From Leptospira sp. (GTDB taxonomy: Bacteria; Spirochaetota; Leptospiria; Leptospirales; Leptospiraceae): DNA of 64,000 bases. Shown one piece after another: positions 32,447 to 41,915 of the stretch (position 1 is its first letter; every line of letters begins with the position of its first letter). The notes under the pieces were generated by a model. That model was not told the DNA's origin and ran no database searches. It was given only the letters and a program-made list of their open reading frames with translations. The position numbers were made by a program, and so were the translations under genes. Where the stretch lies: contig PEQN01000014.1 in NCBI GenBank assembly GCA_002786225.1, forward strand, positions 1 to 64,000, in the 5' to 3' direction.

Positions 32447-33194
32447 CTATGATTTCATATCAATAGCCAAAAGAGTTATATCATCTTCAAAATTGTCTTT
32501 TCCCCGAAAATTTTGAATATTTGCTTGGAAGGAAGGTATTGTTTAGTTCTTTGGTTCTTTCCGCAATTTTATGTTCTAAGTTTTGGTTTTGATCTTTAAC
32601 AAGTCTTTCGTTTTCTAGAATTTGAGCTAAAAGAGCAGATTGACTTTCATCCTTCTCCATTCTCATCAAGTTGATTCGATCAGCCAAAGCAAAAGAAAAA
32701 AGGAGAACTTCAATAGAGGTACCGAAGACAACAGAATTGAGTGTAAAAAAATTTGTAGATAAAAGTTCAAATAAAAAAAAGTTATTATCTAACTCCCTAT
32801 TCTCAATTGGACGCATCATCCCTGTCTTAGTTATTAAAATAGGTTTACATGAAAGGTCTGGTTTGTAAAAATCTATATACCAAATTCCTAAATTCGACAA
32901 CTCTAAAAATAATTCTTCTTTGTTAGAATTAATAACTGTTAATTTTACCCATACTTTACTTTTTGAAAATATGAAATTGGGAATTTCCTTTTTTGACCTA
33001 ATAAAAAGATTTTGATATTCAAGTTTTTGTATATCTTCAATTGTTAGATTGCCTTCTTTATCTTCTAATAAATAAACTTGGTTTCCAATATTTTGGATTC
33101 CATCTTCAGGTGCCATGATAATCTCTGAATTCGGGGTTTCAGCAATTAAGTTTGGGACAAAGAACAATAAGAATATACTAGTAAACTTAAACAT
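32447..33194 (-). pseudogene. Decayed 7TMR-DISM / SpoIIE (PP2C)-type phosphatase gene
   Basis: 7TMR-DISMED2-like N-terminus runs directly into last TM (FGTSIEVLLFSFALADRIN) and coiled coil, then frameshifts; alternate frame encodes NIQNFRGKDNFEDDITLLAIDMKS*, a PP2C/SpoIIE C-terminus. Confidence 0.7.
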
Positions 33195-33347
33195 GTGTAA
33201 AGCTTAGGTGGCAATTAAATTTTTTTAGACCCATTTTTCAAATGTAATCATAATATACAGTAATCTGTTAATACATGTCTCATTTTTAAAAAATTTAACT
33301 CTTAAAAGAGTTGCATTCATTATCTTATAGATTAATTTTATAAAATC

Positions 33348-36300
33348 ATGAAGGTTCTAAAGATTTGTAGAATTCTATCTTTATTTGCTATTGTTCTTTT
33401 TTTAAATTCTTGTTTCCCTACTCTAGAGCGAGCAACCTTAGAGCTTCTAACACTCAATAATTTACTACGCAATCTTATTTCAAATTCAAATAGCAACCAG
33501 ATCTCTAATCTAAGTGTAGCAGGGACTATTTCTGGATTCTCAGGTGGAACTTTAGTACTCAATCTCAATGGAAATCTTGAAAGCATATCTATTACCGCCA
33601 ATGGAAATTGGGCCTTTAATTCTGTGTTTGAACTTGGCAACTCATACTCTGTTAGTATAGGGAATCAATCTAATCTATCTTCATGCATCTTTGAGGACCC
33701 AACTAAATCAATAGGCACCATAACTTCAACGCCTAGCGATTTTCAAACTATTCGAATCACATGTGTGCCTGGCAAGATACAATATGGTCAGGTTTTCAAC
33801 CCTGGTTCTTCCTCACCGGACAATTTTGGATCTATGGATGAACTACCCTCCATTACAACAATCGCAGGTCAGGTAACAGCTGGCTTCAATGATGGAAACG
33901 GACTAGCAGCTCAATTCTCTCGACCGAGTAGCGTACTGCAAATTGGAAACAACCTATACATCGCGGATTCACAAAATCATCGCATTCGGAGCATGAGTTT
34001 AGTCTCCCCTTATACAGTAAGCACTCTTGCTGGGTCTGGAACTTCTGGTTTTGCTGATGGAGTTGGGATTGCAGCACAATTTTCTACGCCAACAGGAATT
34101 TGTACAGATAGCCAAAATATTTATGTAGTTGAATTAAATGGAAGAAGGCTTCGAAAAATCAATATTGCCTCACAAAATGTAACTCTTTTAGCAGGAGATA
34201 GCCTAGGAAGCTCAGGATCTGTAGATGGAGTCGGAACCTTAGCACGCTTCTTTAATCCAACTTCATGTATCGTTCTAGGTACTGCAATCTATATCACTGA
34301 TCAACTCAACCACTCCATTCGAAAGTTTGAAAGCAAAACCAATCTTTTATCTACATTTGCAGGACAGAATGGAAGTAGCGGAAATACGGATGGTATAGGG
34401 AACGTAGCCAGATTCAACTTACCCGGAAGTATTACATCTGATGGAAGTTTCCTTTATGTAGCTGAAATAGGTGGGGATAACTTGGTTCGTCGAATCGAAG
34501 TTGCGACAGCAAATGTGACTACTATTGCCGGTTCTTCCAATTTTGTTACGCAAGATCTTAGAGATTCTTCCAATGGATCAAATGCAAAAATTGGAAAGAC
34601 CTCAGGAATCACAACAGATGGGAAGCATTTATATCTAATGTCCGTTAGCCCCTTAGCTAACTTTAATTCTGCCAGAATCATTCGTATATCGCTTAGCGCT
34701 GGTAATAAAGTGGAAACCTATTGGAATAATGGCACTAATAACTTTGGAAACTCTGACGGATCTACTTATGCATTGGCTGCAATTTGTCCTGATGCAGATA
34801 ACTGTGGAGCAAGCCTAATGGTTGATCTTGCTAACCAAAGAATCATACTTTCTGATACTTTTAATAACACGATACGGATGATAGAAACCAATCTACTAGC
34901 TAAGTATGCCCAAGACTCTAGCCTAAATGACTCTGTGAGTCTCTCTAAACCACTCTCAACATTTAGCGGAATTCTTGCTCGAGGTTCTGATCAAAAAGCT
35001 TCACCTAATACTTCTTTGGTTTTTGATGGAAGTACCAAGTTGCAAGCAGATTCGACTGGTTTTCCAACAGGAAATAGCGATCTGACTATATGTGCCTGGA
35101 TATACACATCCGTACTTCCCTCTGTAGGACAGGGATTTACAGCAATTTCCTATGGGGATGGAACGGCAACTGCAGGCAGTACTTTGGGACTTGGAATCTA
35201 TAATAATGGAGGCACAAGCTACTTTTCCTATTCTAGAAATGATGCTGATAATATTTTTTCTAACAACTTCCCAGTTGCTCCTAATACTTGGTTTCACTAC
35301 TGCGTAGCATATGGTTCTAGTGGTACAATTTATACGCCGATGATTAATGGAAGAGTTGGAACTCAAACAACAACTCCGGCTAACTGGAATAATAGTTTAG
35401 GTAAAATAAACATAGGAGGCTGGATAAATAATTTATACAATTGGACAGGACGAATAGCAGATGTTAGAGTTTATAAAATAGCTTTATCGCCCGAAATGGC
35501 AGCTAGGCTTGCCATCCAAATCCCCGACGGGATAGCAGGTGCTTATCCTATGAACCAAACAGCAGCTGCCCTTAACGCAATAGATTCTAGCATCTATAAA
35601 AATAGAGTGACTAGGTTCGGAAATCCAGCCACAGCAATGGATCGCTATGGATTTCCTACATCTGCTAGAGCACTTACACCAACAAATTACTTCAGACAAA
35701 CTACCAACCTTAGCCGCCAAACTCCAGGAGGCTCCGAACCTCATACTGCTTGTTTTTGGTTTAGAAAGACACTCATCCTTGGAATCCAATCTATTGTAAG
35801 CTTTGGAGACTTTTCCTCTAATGACACAACGAATGCTTTCAACTTTTCAACTGACAACACTCAGATCTTCAATGGAGGCACAGGTACATTCCAAGACACT
35901 AGTGGTTTTCGATATCCTAATAATACTTGGAACCATGTATGCCAACTCTACGACGGTTCATCTACCAAAGTCTATGTGAATGGTCAGTTCCTCGGTAGAA
36001 ATTATTCAATCCCTTATTCTATTGAAAATTCTCTAGCTTCCTCCTATTTTTGCATAGGTGCTAGACCTAATGTTGTTGGCACTTCAAATTGCAACACAAA
36101 TGCAGCCTCGGGTGATATTGATGAGCTTTTAATTTACAATAGAGTTCTATCTCAAGCCGAGATCAGAGCACTTTCAGGCCCTCACCCATATCAAGTCTCC
36201 AACTTATCGTATAGTCCGAGTTTTGCGTCCGACCTATCACTATTTTTGCAAGCGGATCATTGGACCGCTCTTCCACTAACAGGTAATCCTTGGTGGGATC

Positions 36301-36911
36301 ATAGCGGCTCATCCAATGATGTTATTGCGAACAATACTATGGTATATAATGGAACAGGTTTGAATGGCAGACCTACAATCAATGGATTCACTGGGACTAA
36401 TTTTTTTGAAAAAGGTTCCGCAGCTACTAATATTGGGGGGGATGCGTTTTCCTTTTTTGCAATAGCGACTAAACCGGCAACGATAATATCGAATAATAAC
36501 ATTCTCAGTATGGGACCGGGAGCGAATGGAAGCGATATTTTTCTATATACTGGTGGAATATTTGGATTCTCTAAGTCAGGCGTTGGCGATATTCAAACAG
36601 TTCCATCCTATCACGATGGTTTTACACAGTTATTGTATGGGATTGTGAGCAACGGAACTGCTGGTTCGAATGTAACTTTTAAACGCAACGGAAGTGTTTT
36701 TGGAAACACTAACGTTACACAGACTGCTATAGACAGAACTACCAACCTTCGGATCGGTAAATCAATCCAGTGGACTGATTTCTACGAAGGTGGGATTGGT
36801 GAATTAATTTGGTTCAGAAGAGTGCTCTCTACAGCAGAGCAAAACATTGTGGAATGCTACCTCTCTTCGAAATACCGTTATCCCTTAGATTCAAGCGTTG
36901 TTTGTCCGTGA
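33348..36911 (+). CDS. Large lipoprotein with NHL repeats and LamG/concanavalin-like domains
   Basis: Lipobox FLNSC; about five NHL-like repeats (TIAGQVTAGFNDGNGLAAQFSRPSSV etc.); LamG segments (DLTICAWIYT..., WNHVCQLYDGSSTKVYVNGQ). Confidence 0.8.
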   Translation: MKVLKICRILSLFAIVLFLNSCFPTLERATLELLTLNNLLRNLISNSNSNQISNLSVAGTISGFSGGTLVLNLNGNLESISITANGNWAFNSVFELGNSYSVSIGNQSNLSSCIFEDPTKSIGTITSTPSDFQTIRITCVPGKIQYGQVFNPGSSSPDNFGSMDELPSITTIAGQVTAGFNDGNGLAAQFSRPSSVLQIGNNLYIADSQNHRIRSMSLVSPYTVSTLAGSGTSGFADGVGIAAQFSTPTGICTDSQNIYVVELNGRRLRKINIASQNVTLLAGDSLGSSGSVDGVGTLARFFNPTSCIVLGTAIYITDQLNHSIRKFESKTNLLSTFAGQNGSSGNTDGIGNVARFNLPGSITSDGSFLYVAEIGGDNLVRRIEVATANVTTIAGSSNFVTQDLRDSSNGSNAKIGKTSGITTDGKHLYLMSVSPLANFNSARIIRISLSAGNKVETYWNNGTNNFGNSDGSTYALAAICPDADNCGASLMVDLANQRIILSDTFNNTIRMIETNLLAKYAQDSSLNDSVSLSKPLSTFSGILARGSDQKASPNTSLVFDGSTKLQADSTGFPTGNSDLTICAWIYTSVLPSVGQGFTAISYGDGTATAGSTLGLGIYNNGGTSYFSYSRNDADNIFSNNFPVAPNTWFHYCVAYGSSGTIYTPMINGRVGTQTTTPANWNNSLGKINIGGWINNLYNWTGRIADVRVYKIALSPEMAARLAIQIPDGIAGAYPMNQTAAALNAIDSSIYKNRVTRFGNPATAMDRYGFPTSARALTPTNYFRQTTNLSRQTPGGSEPHTACFWFRKTLILGIQSIVSFGDFSSNDTTNAFNFSTDNTQIFNGGTGTFQDTSGFRYPNNTWNHVCQLYDGSSTKVYVNGQFLGRNYSIPYSIENSLASSYFCIGARPNVVGTSNCNTNAASGDIDELLIYNRVLSQAEIRALSGPHPYQVSNLSYSPSFASDLSLFLQADHWTALPLTGNPWWDHSGSSNDVIANNTMVYNGTGLNGRPTINGFTGTNFFEKGSAATNIGGDAFSFFAIATKPATIISNNNILSMGPGANGSDIFLYTGGIFGFSKSGVGDIQTVPSYHDGFTQLLYGIVSNGTAGSNVTFKRNGSVFGNTNVTQTAIDRTTNLRIGKSIQWTDFYEGGIGELIWFRRVLSTAEQNIVECYLSSKYRYPLDSSVVCP

Positions 36912-36963
36912 CAAAATGTTTCCCTTTTTTAAATATGAAAAAAATCTCTAAAGGAAAAATTAA

Positions 36964-37335
36964 ATGAAAATAAATAGAATGTTAACGAATATCTGTTCAG
37001 AGAGACTATCTGAAAGCTCCGAATTTTATACGAAACTCTTTGACTTTGTCATTGATTATGAAAGTGATTGGTTCATTCATCTTATATCAAAAGAATCAAA
37101 ACTAGAGCTAGGACTCATCCATGTAAATAGTGAGATCGTTCCAAAAGATTCGAGAATACAAGGAACAGCTTCTTATATAACCTTGGTTGTGGACAATGTC
37201 GATGATGTTTTTGAAGTCTCTAAGAAAAATAAATATGAAATAATCCAAGAACCCGAAAATACTTTTTATGGACAAAGAAGAATGCTTCTCAAAGATCCTA
37301 ATGGTTATACAATAGATGTTTCTTCCCTTATTTAA
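36964..37335 (+). CDS. Glyoxalase/VOC-family protein
   Basis: SSEFYTKLFDFVIDYESDWFIHL, FYGQRRMLLKDPNGYTIDVSS. Confidence 0.85.
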   Translation: MKINRMLTNICSERLSESSEFYTKLFDFVIDYESDWFIHLISKESKLELGLIHVNSEIVPKDSRIQGTASYITLVVDNVDDVFEVSKKNKYEIIQEPENTFYGQRRMLLKDPNGYTIDVSSLI

Positions 37336-37405
37336 TTCTATAGAGGAAAACTTTGTATAAAAATCCCTGTTTCCAATTCTTCATACTGAGTTCTCAACCC
37401 TAAGC

Positions 37406-38107
37406 TTAAACTAAAGTCTTTAAATAACGATTTACACCTTCAATAACTTCCATTGGAATCTCATGACCTCCATAAAATTCTACAAACTCACCGACCATAC
37501 CTGCATCATGAAAAAGCTTATTTAAATCTTTGGCTGGTTTAAATCCTAGAACCATATCTTGCTTTCCATGAGATTGAAAAAAGGTCAGCATGCTTTTCTT
37601 AGAAGCAAGTTCCTTCCAAATATCTTTATTCAATAAAGTTCCTGATAATACAATCAAACCTTTTGGTCTAGTCTCCGACCTAAGACTAAGATCAGTAGTA
37701 AGCATGGCTCCTTGGCTAAATCCACCTAAGATTAATTCTTGAAAGGGTATTCCTAGCTTCTCTATCATTTCTTGAGCCTTATTGCGTGCACTATCTAAGC
37801 CAGGTGGAGTTATTTCTGCAAAATCCCTAAATGTTCCCGAAGCCATAGCTCTTTGCAAGGCTTCCATATCAATAGGAAACCAAGCTTTACCAATATAACC
37901 TGGGCCAAGGGGAATTTCTAAATGTCCATCTGGAAATATCCAATTTAATTTACGTTCAGGGAAAATGTATTGGTGTAGTGGATACAAATCGTACGCACTA
38001 GCACCATAACCATGGAAGAGCACTATTGTTGGTGCCTGAGGATCACCTTTCACACGTAATACCTTAAGTGGGCCAATTTGTTCTAAGACAGGACCTCTTG
38101 TATTCAT
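37406..38107 (-). CDS. Phospholipase/carboxylesterase (alpha/beta hydrolase)
   Basis: LFHGYGASAYDLYPL, LGGFSQGAMLTTDLSLR (GFSQG), GGHEIP. Confidence 0.88.
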   Translation of the reverse strand: MNTRGPVLEQIGPLKVLRVKGDPQAPTIVLFHGYGASAYDLYPLHQYIFPERKLNWIFPDGHLEIPLGPGYIGKAWFPIDMEALQRAMASGTFRDFAEITPPGLDSARNKAQEMIEKLGIPFQELILGGFSQGAMLTTDLSLRSETRPKGLIVLSGTLLNKDIWKELASKKSMLTFFQSHGKQDMVLGFKPAKDLNKLFHDAGMVGEFVEFYGGHEIPMEVIEGVNRYLKTLV

Positions 38108-38508
38108 TTTTCTTTAACTCCGAGATCTATAGTTTTGGGATTAGTCTGTCTAACAAGAGATAGTATTTCAACAAAATTCTGGAATTCGACCTTCTTCTCT
38201 ACAATGATATTCCATTCTAAATTCTGCCATTCTTTCTTTACTAATTCTAGCTTTAATTCACTTAGGTTGATTTCTTTATCTTGGAATCCTATACTTCCAT
38301 CTTCAAGAATTCTAATTGTATTGGATTCTAAGTGAATGCTTGATCCAGCTTGGGATTCTGCCTCCACCAAATCAAGATCTATGGTACGGATCGTCTCTAA
38401 TTGAACAGCTAACATGGTAAAGATCAAAAGAATAAAAATAACATCCAACAAGCTCGTTAGATCTAAGTCTGATTGAAGCAGTTGATCTGAAAATATTTTT
38501 CTACGCAT
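38104..38508 (-). CDS. ExbD/TolR-type biopolymer transport protein
   Basis: DLDLTSLLDVIFILLIFTMLA; adjacent to ExbB/TolQ-like gene. Start at MRRKIF. Confidence 0.82.
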   Translation of the reverse strand: MRRKIFSDQLLQSDLDLTSLLDVIFILLIFTMLAVQLETIRTIDLDLVEAESQAGSSIHLESNTIRILEDGSIGFQDKEINLSELKLELVKKEWQNLEWNIIVEKKVEFQNFVEILSLVRQTNPKTIDLGVKEK

Positions 38509-39082
38509 TTGGCTTCGATGTTCCAAGCACATTCCCTTCCGATAGTTTCATAAGTTTATCTTGAAAAAGTATAGTTACTTGAAAAAGTTCTGATTTTAAA
38601 TATTGATTCATTACGTAGGAAGGAATGGCTATACTTAGTCCAAGTATGGTTGTAGATAAGGCACGACTTACTCCACCTGCAAAAATATCCAAGGTTGTCT
38701 TACCCATCTCTTGCATAGCTGTGAATGATTCTTGGATTCCAAGAACAGTTCCCAGTAAGCCTAACAAGGTTGCTTGGGCAGCTAAATTACTTATCCAAGA
38801 AGCATTCCTTAAGGTAGGGGCTGTGAAGGTTTCCCATCTGTCCAAGAAATACTCTCTCTGAGCCAGATCAATTTGTCCCAAGGATTCTATGGAATACTTA
38901 GAATCCTTTTTGTCTTCGGAGAATAAAAAATCCAGAGCGAAATCTTGGGGTGATTGCATTGACTTTCTTAGGTAAAAAAGAAAAACGAAAGTGTAGAGAA
39001 AAAGTCCTAAATTAATAATGGATATAAAAATTAGCGGGACTGCGATCCAACCAGAGTTACTAAGTATACTGGGAAATTCCAT
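38501..39082 (-). CDS. MotA/TolQ/ExbB-type proton channel protein
   Basis: LAAQATLLGLLGTVLGIQESFTAM and GVSRALSTTILGLSIAIPSYVM motifs. Confidence 0.88.
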   Translation of the reverse strand: MEFPSILSNSGWIAVPLIFISIINLGLFLYTFVFLFYLRKSMQSPQDFALDFLFSEDKKDSKYSIESLGQIDLAQREYFLDRWETFTAPTLRNASWISNLAAQATLLGLLGTVLGIQESFTAMQEMGKTTLDIFAGGVSRALSTTILGLSIAIPSYVMNQYLKSELFQVTILFQDKLMKLSEGNVLGTSKPNA

Positions 39083-39155
39083 CTTTTGAAACTAGAATAT
39101 GAAATTGTCTTCCCTAGAAAAGCTTAAAAAAATCCCTTAAAGGAAAGGATAAAAT

Positions 39156-39875
39156 ATGACTTCATTCTCTATGCCCGATAAGGATAAGAAACCTAGCTTC
39201 GTTAAAGAAAATTTTGAGAAGATTGCTTCCAAATATGATTTATTCAATGACTTAAATTCATTTTTCTTGCACAGATCTTGGAAAAATTCCTTAGTAAAAA
39301 TTCTACAGAAGGAATCTCCCAAAGAAGTTTTGGATCTTTGCTGTGGAACGGGTGATGTAGCAGTGCGTATCGCAGCTCTTCCTTCTATGCAAAAACTCTA
39401 TGCTCTGGACTTTTCGCCCTCTATGCTAGCAGTTGCAAGATCGCGATTGACATCATTCCCCAAAGCTATAACAGATGTAGGTGATGCTATGGAATTAAAA
39501 ACCTTCGCTTCTTCTAGTCTGGATGCAGTAACAATTAGTTTTGGTCTTAGGAATGTAAAAGATCTTAGACTCTGTCTTAAAGAAGTAAAAAGAGTACTCA
39601 AGCAAAATGGAATCTTCTTGAATTTAGACGTTGGTAAGGTTGAATCACCTATCATCAGTTTTTTTGCAAAAATTTATTTCTTTAAGATCGTCCCTTTAAT
39701 CGGATATCTTATTTGGGGTGGGAAGAACGAAATGTTCGACTATCTTCCAGTATCTTCATTGCATTATCCTGGACAAAAAGAACTCAAATTGATTCTAGAA
39801 GAAGAAGGATTTCGGGAAGTATATTACAAAAATTTTGTATTCGGAAATGCTGTTCTCCATTATGCAAGAAAATAA
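39156..39875 (+). CDS. ubiE: Demethylmenaquinone/ubiquinone methyltransferase
   Basis: IASKYDLFNDLNSF, VLDLCCGTGDVAVR, ISFGLRNVKDL. Confidence 0.9.
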   Translation: MTSFSMPDKDKKPSFVKENFEKIASKYDLFNDLNSFFLHRSWKNSLVKILQKESPKEVLDLCCGTGDVAVRIAALPSMQKLYALDFSPSMLAVARSRLTSFPKAITDVGDAMELKTFASSSLDAVTISFGLRNVKDLRLCLKEVKRVLKQNGIFLNLDVGKVESPIISFFAKIYFFKIVPLIGYLIWGGKNEMFDYLPVSSLHYPGQKELKLILEEEGFREVYYKNFVFGNAVLHYARK

Positions 39876-40227
39876 ACAAATTTTTGTTTATGGAACTCTA
39901 CGCCAAAATGGGTCAGCTTATTCGAAAATGCAAAATTCAGTTCTAATTGAACATGGAATTCGAATTTCTCATTACAAAATGTACTCTTGTGGGGATTTTC
40001 CTATTGTAGAGCCAAGTCTTGATCCTCTGGATTCCATTATTGGTGACATATTTGAGATCTCTAGTCAATTATTGACTGAATTGGACTTCTACGAGGATAT
40101 AGAAAGTCTTGAATACCAGAGGATTTGGGATCATAAACATTCATTTTATATATATATTAAAGGAACTAAGCCACCTGTGAGTATTCAAGAAATTAAAAAT
40201 GGTGATTGGATAGAATTTATTTCCTAG
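39862..40227 (+). CDS. Gamma-glutamylcyclotransferase (GGCT/AIG2)-like protein
   Basis: IFVYGTLRQNGSAY; DIFEISSQLLTELDFYED. Probable start MQENKQ overlaps ubiE end. Confidence 0.82.
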   Translation: MQENKQIFVYGTLRQNGSAYSKMQNSVLIEHGIRISHYKMYSCGDFPIVEPSLDPLDSIIGDIFEISSQLLTELDFYEDIESLEYQRIWDHKHSFYIYIKGTKPPVSIQEIKNGDWIEFIS

Positions 40228-40284
40228 CCTGTTGATTTTTTCCCAAATATGCCGTTTAATTAAATATAAATAGGAGTAAATTGG

Positions 40285-41910
40285 ATGAAACAAGTAATGA
40301 TACTATCCTTAGCAATTTTCCTTTCGATGAATTGCTCAAATAAAAAGAAAGATGGTCTCTGGCTTCTATTCGGTCTATTAGGTTCTGGAAGTACAGATTC
40401 TGCAGCCGCTTCAACTGCAACGAATGCACCAGACGGAAGCAAAGTAGAACAGATAGATGAGAACACTTCAGTGATCCATCTGCCTGTAGCTCAAGTAGAA
40501 GCAACAGAGTCAAATGAAAATTCAACTAACAGTGAATCTTCTGAATCAACAGCGCCTGCTTTCCAACCAACCACTGTAACAACGAACAACCAAGATGTGA
40601 TTGGAAATTCTGATTTCGTCTTTCAGACCAACAATACTGTGCCCATCTCGATTCAAGTAAATGATGACAATGGACCGGTTGCTGGTGCAATTGTTACAAT
40701 ACTAGACCCTTCAGATGAAACAAATCCTGATATACTTTTTCAACAAACAACGGATAATACAGGTACAGCCTCTGGATCAATTATCGTAAGCAATGGTGTC
40801 ACTAGTGTTGTAGCAAATATCAATCTAGGAAATGAAATAGTTACAACCACAATTCCAACAACAGCCACTAATCCTACAACAGGTCAACAAGGCGATGTGC
40901 TAGCAATAGACAGAGATGTAGTAGTATCTGGTTCTCACAATCCTAGTCAATTTTTTGCAGACAATGATGGTGACGGAATAGAGAATTCTAGTGATGACTA
41001 TCCTGATGATCCAACAAGAGCTACCATGACTCGTTTTCCTAAGGCCGGAGTGAACACTATAGCATTTGAAGATCTCTTCCCAAATGCTGGTGACGCTGAC
41101 CTTAATGATTATGTGTTGTTCTTCAATACAGAAGAAGATTTAAACGCTCAAGGTAAAATCGTAAAGCTCAGAGGTTCCTACCAACATGTTGCTCGTGGTG
41201 CGGGTTATAGACATACCTTAAATCTTAAATTGAATGCTGGGACAGGTGCTACTGTAACAAAGGTTATCTACGATGATAAAGGGAAGACCTTGCAGAACAA
41301 AGGTGAAGAAACATTGAACCTTTCCTCAGCAGACTTAAGCAAAGGATTCGAATTATTACCAGAAAGCAATACAACTCTAAGCACACCAAATAATAATGCA
41401 GCTCATGCGAACAATTTAAAATTTGGTTATACAGTTTCATTTGAAATCACCTTCAATGAACCAGTATCAAGAGCTGAATTGGGGAATTCTCCGTATGACA
41501 TCTACATATATGTTGTTAATACTAAGAAGTTTATCCACTTGCCTGGAAAGTATTTTGATGCGAATGGTAAGGATTCTTTCCTTGATGCCACAGGTTTCCC
41601 TTGGGCTATCATAGTGCCAGGAAAATGGAAATGGCCTCTAGAAGGAAATGATATCAGAAATGGGTCCAAAACAGGATATGCAGACTTCAATACTTGGGCA
41701 ACAAGCAAGGGAAGTCTAAACAAAACTTGGTTCTATAATGTGTCTGATTCTTCCAAAGTATTCCCTCTTCCTGATGATTCAAATCTAGCAGGATACCTCG
41801 CAAAAGCTGCGGAAGAAAATTGGCTGCTTGTAGCCATGCTACTTCTAATATCAGGACTTTCGATTGGATATTTTTTGACTCGCAGAAATAATGGTCATCT
41901 TTCTAACTAG
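40285..41910 (+). CDS. LruC-domain lipoprotein
   Basis: Lipobox AIFLSMNC; DNDGDGIENSSDDYPDDPTRA..FPKAGVNTIAFEDLFPNAGDADLNDYV; C-terminal TM + RR tail. Confidence 0.85.
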   Translation: MKQVMILSLAIFLSMNCSNKKKDGLWLLFGLLGSGSTDSAAASTATNAPDGSKVEQIDENTSVIHLPVAQVEATESNENSTNSESSESTAPAFQPTTVTTNNQDVIGNSDFVFQTNNTVPISIQVNDDNGPVAGAIVTILDPSDETNPDILFQQTTDNTGTASGSIIVSNGVTSVVANINLGNEIVTTTIPTTATNPTTGQQGDVLAIDRDVVVSGSHNPSQFFADNDGDGIENSSDDYPDDPTRATMTRFPKAGVNTIAFEDLFPNAGDADLNDYVLFFNTEEDLNAQGKIVKLRGSYQHVARGAGYRHTLNLKLNAGTGATVTKVIYDDKGKTLQNKGEETLNLSSADLSKGFELLPESNTTLSTPNNNAAHANNLKFGYTVSFEITFNEPVSRAELGNSPYDIYIYVVNTKKFIHLPGKYFDANGKDSFLDATGFPWAIIVPGKWKWPLEGNDIRNGSKTGYADFNTWATSKGSLNKTWFYNVSDSSKVFPLPDDSNLAGYLAKAAEENWLLVAMLLLISGLSIGYFLTRRNNGHLSN

Positions 41911-41915
41911 AAAAA

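Noticed and set aside
32671-32868. 65-aa plus-strand ORF
   Set aside because: Antisense to the decayed 7TMR-DISM gene; no supporting signal.
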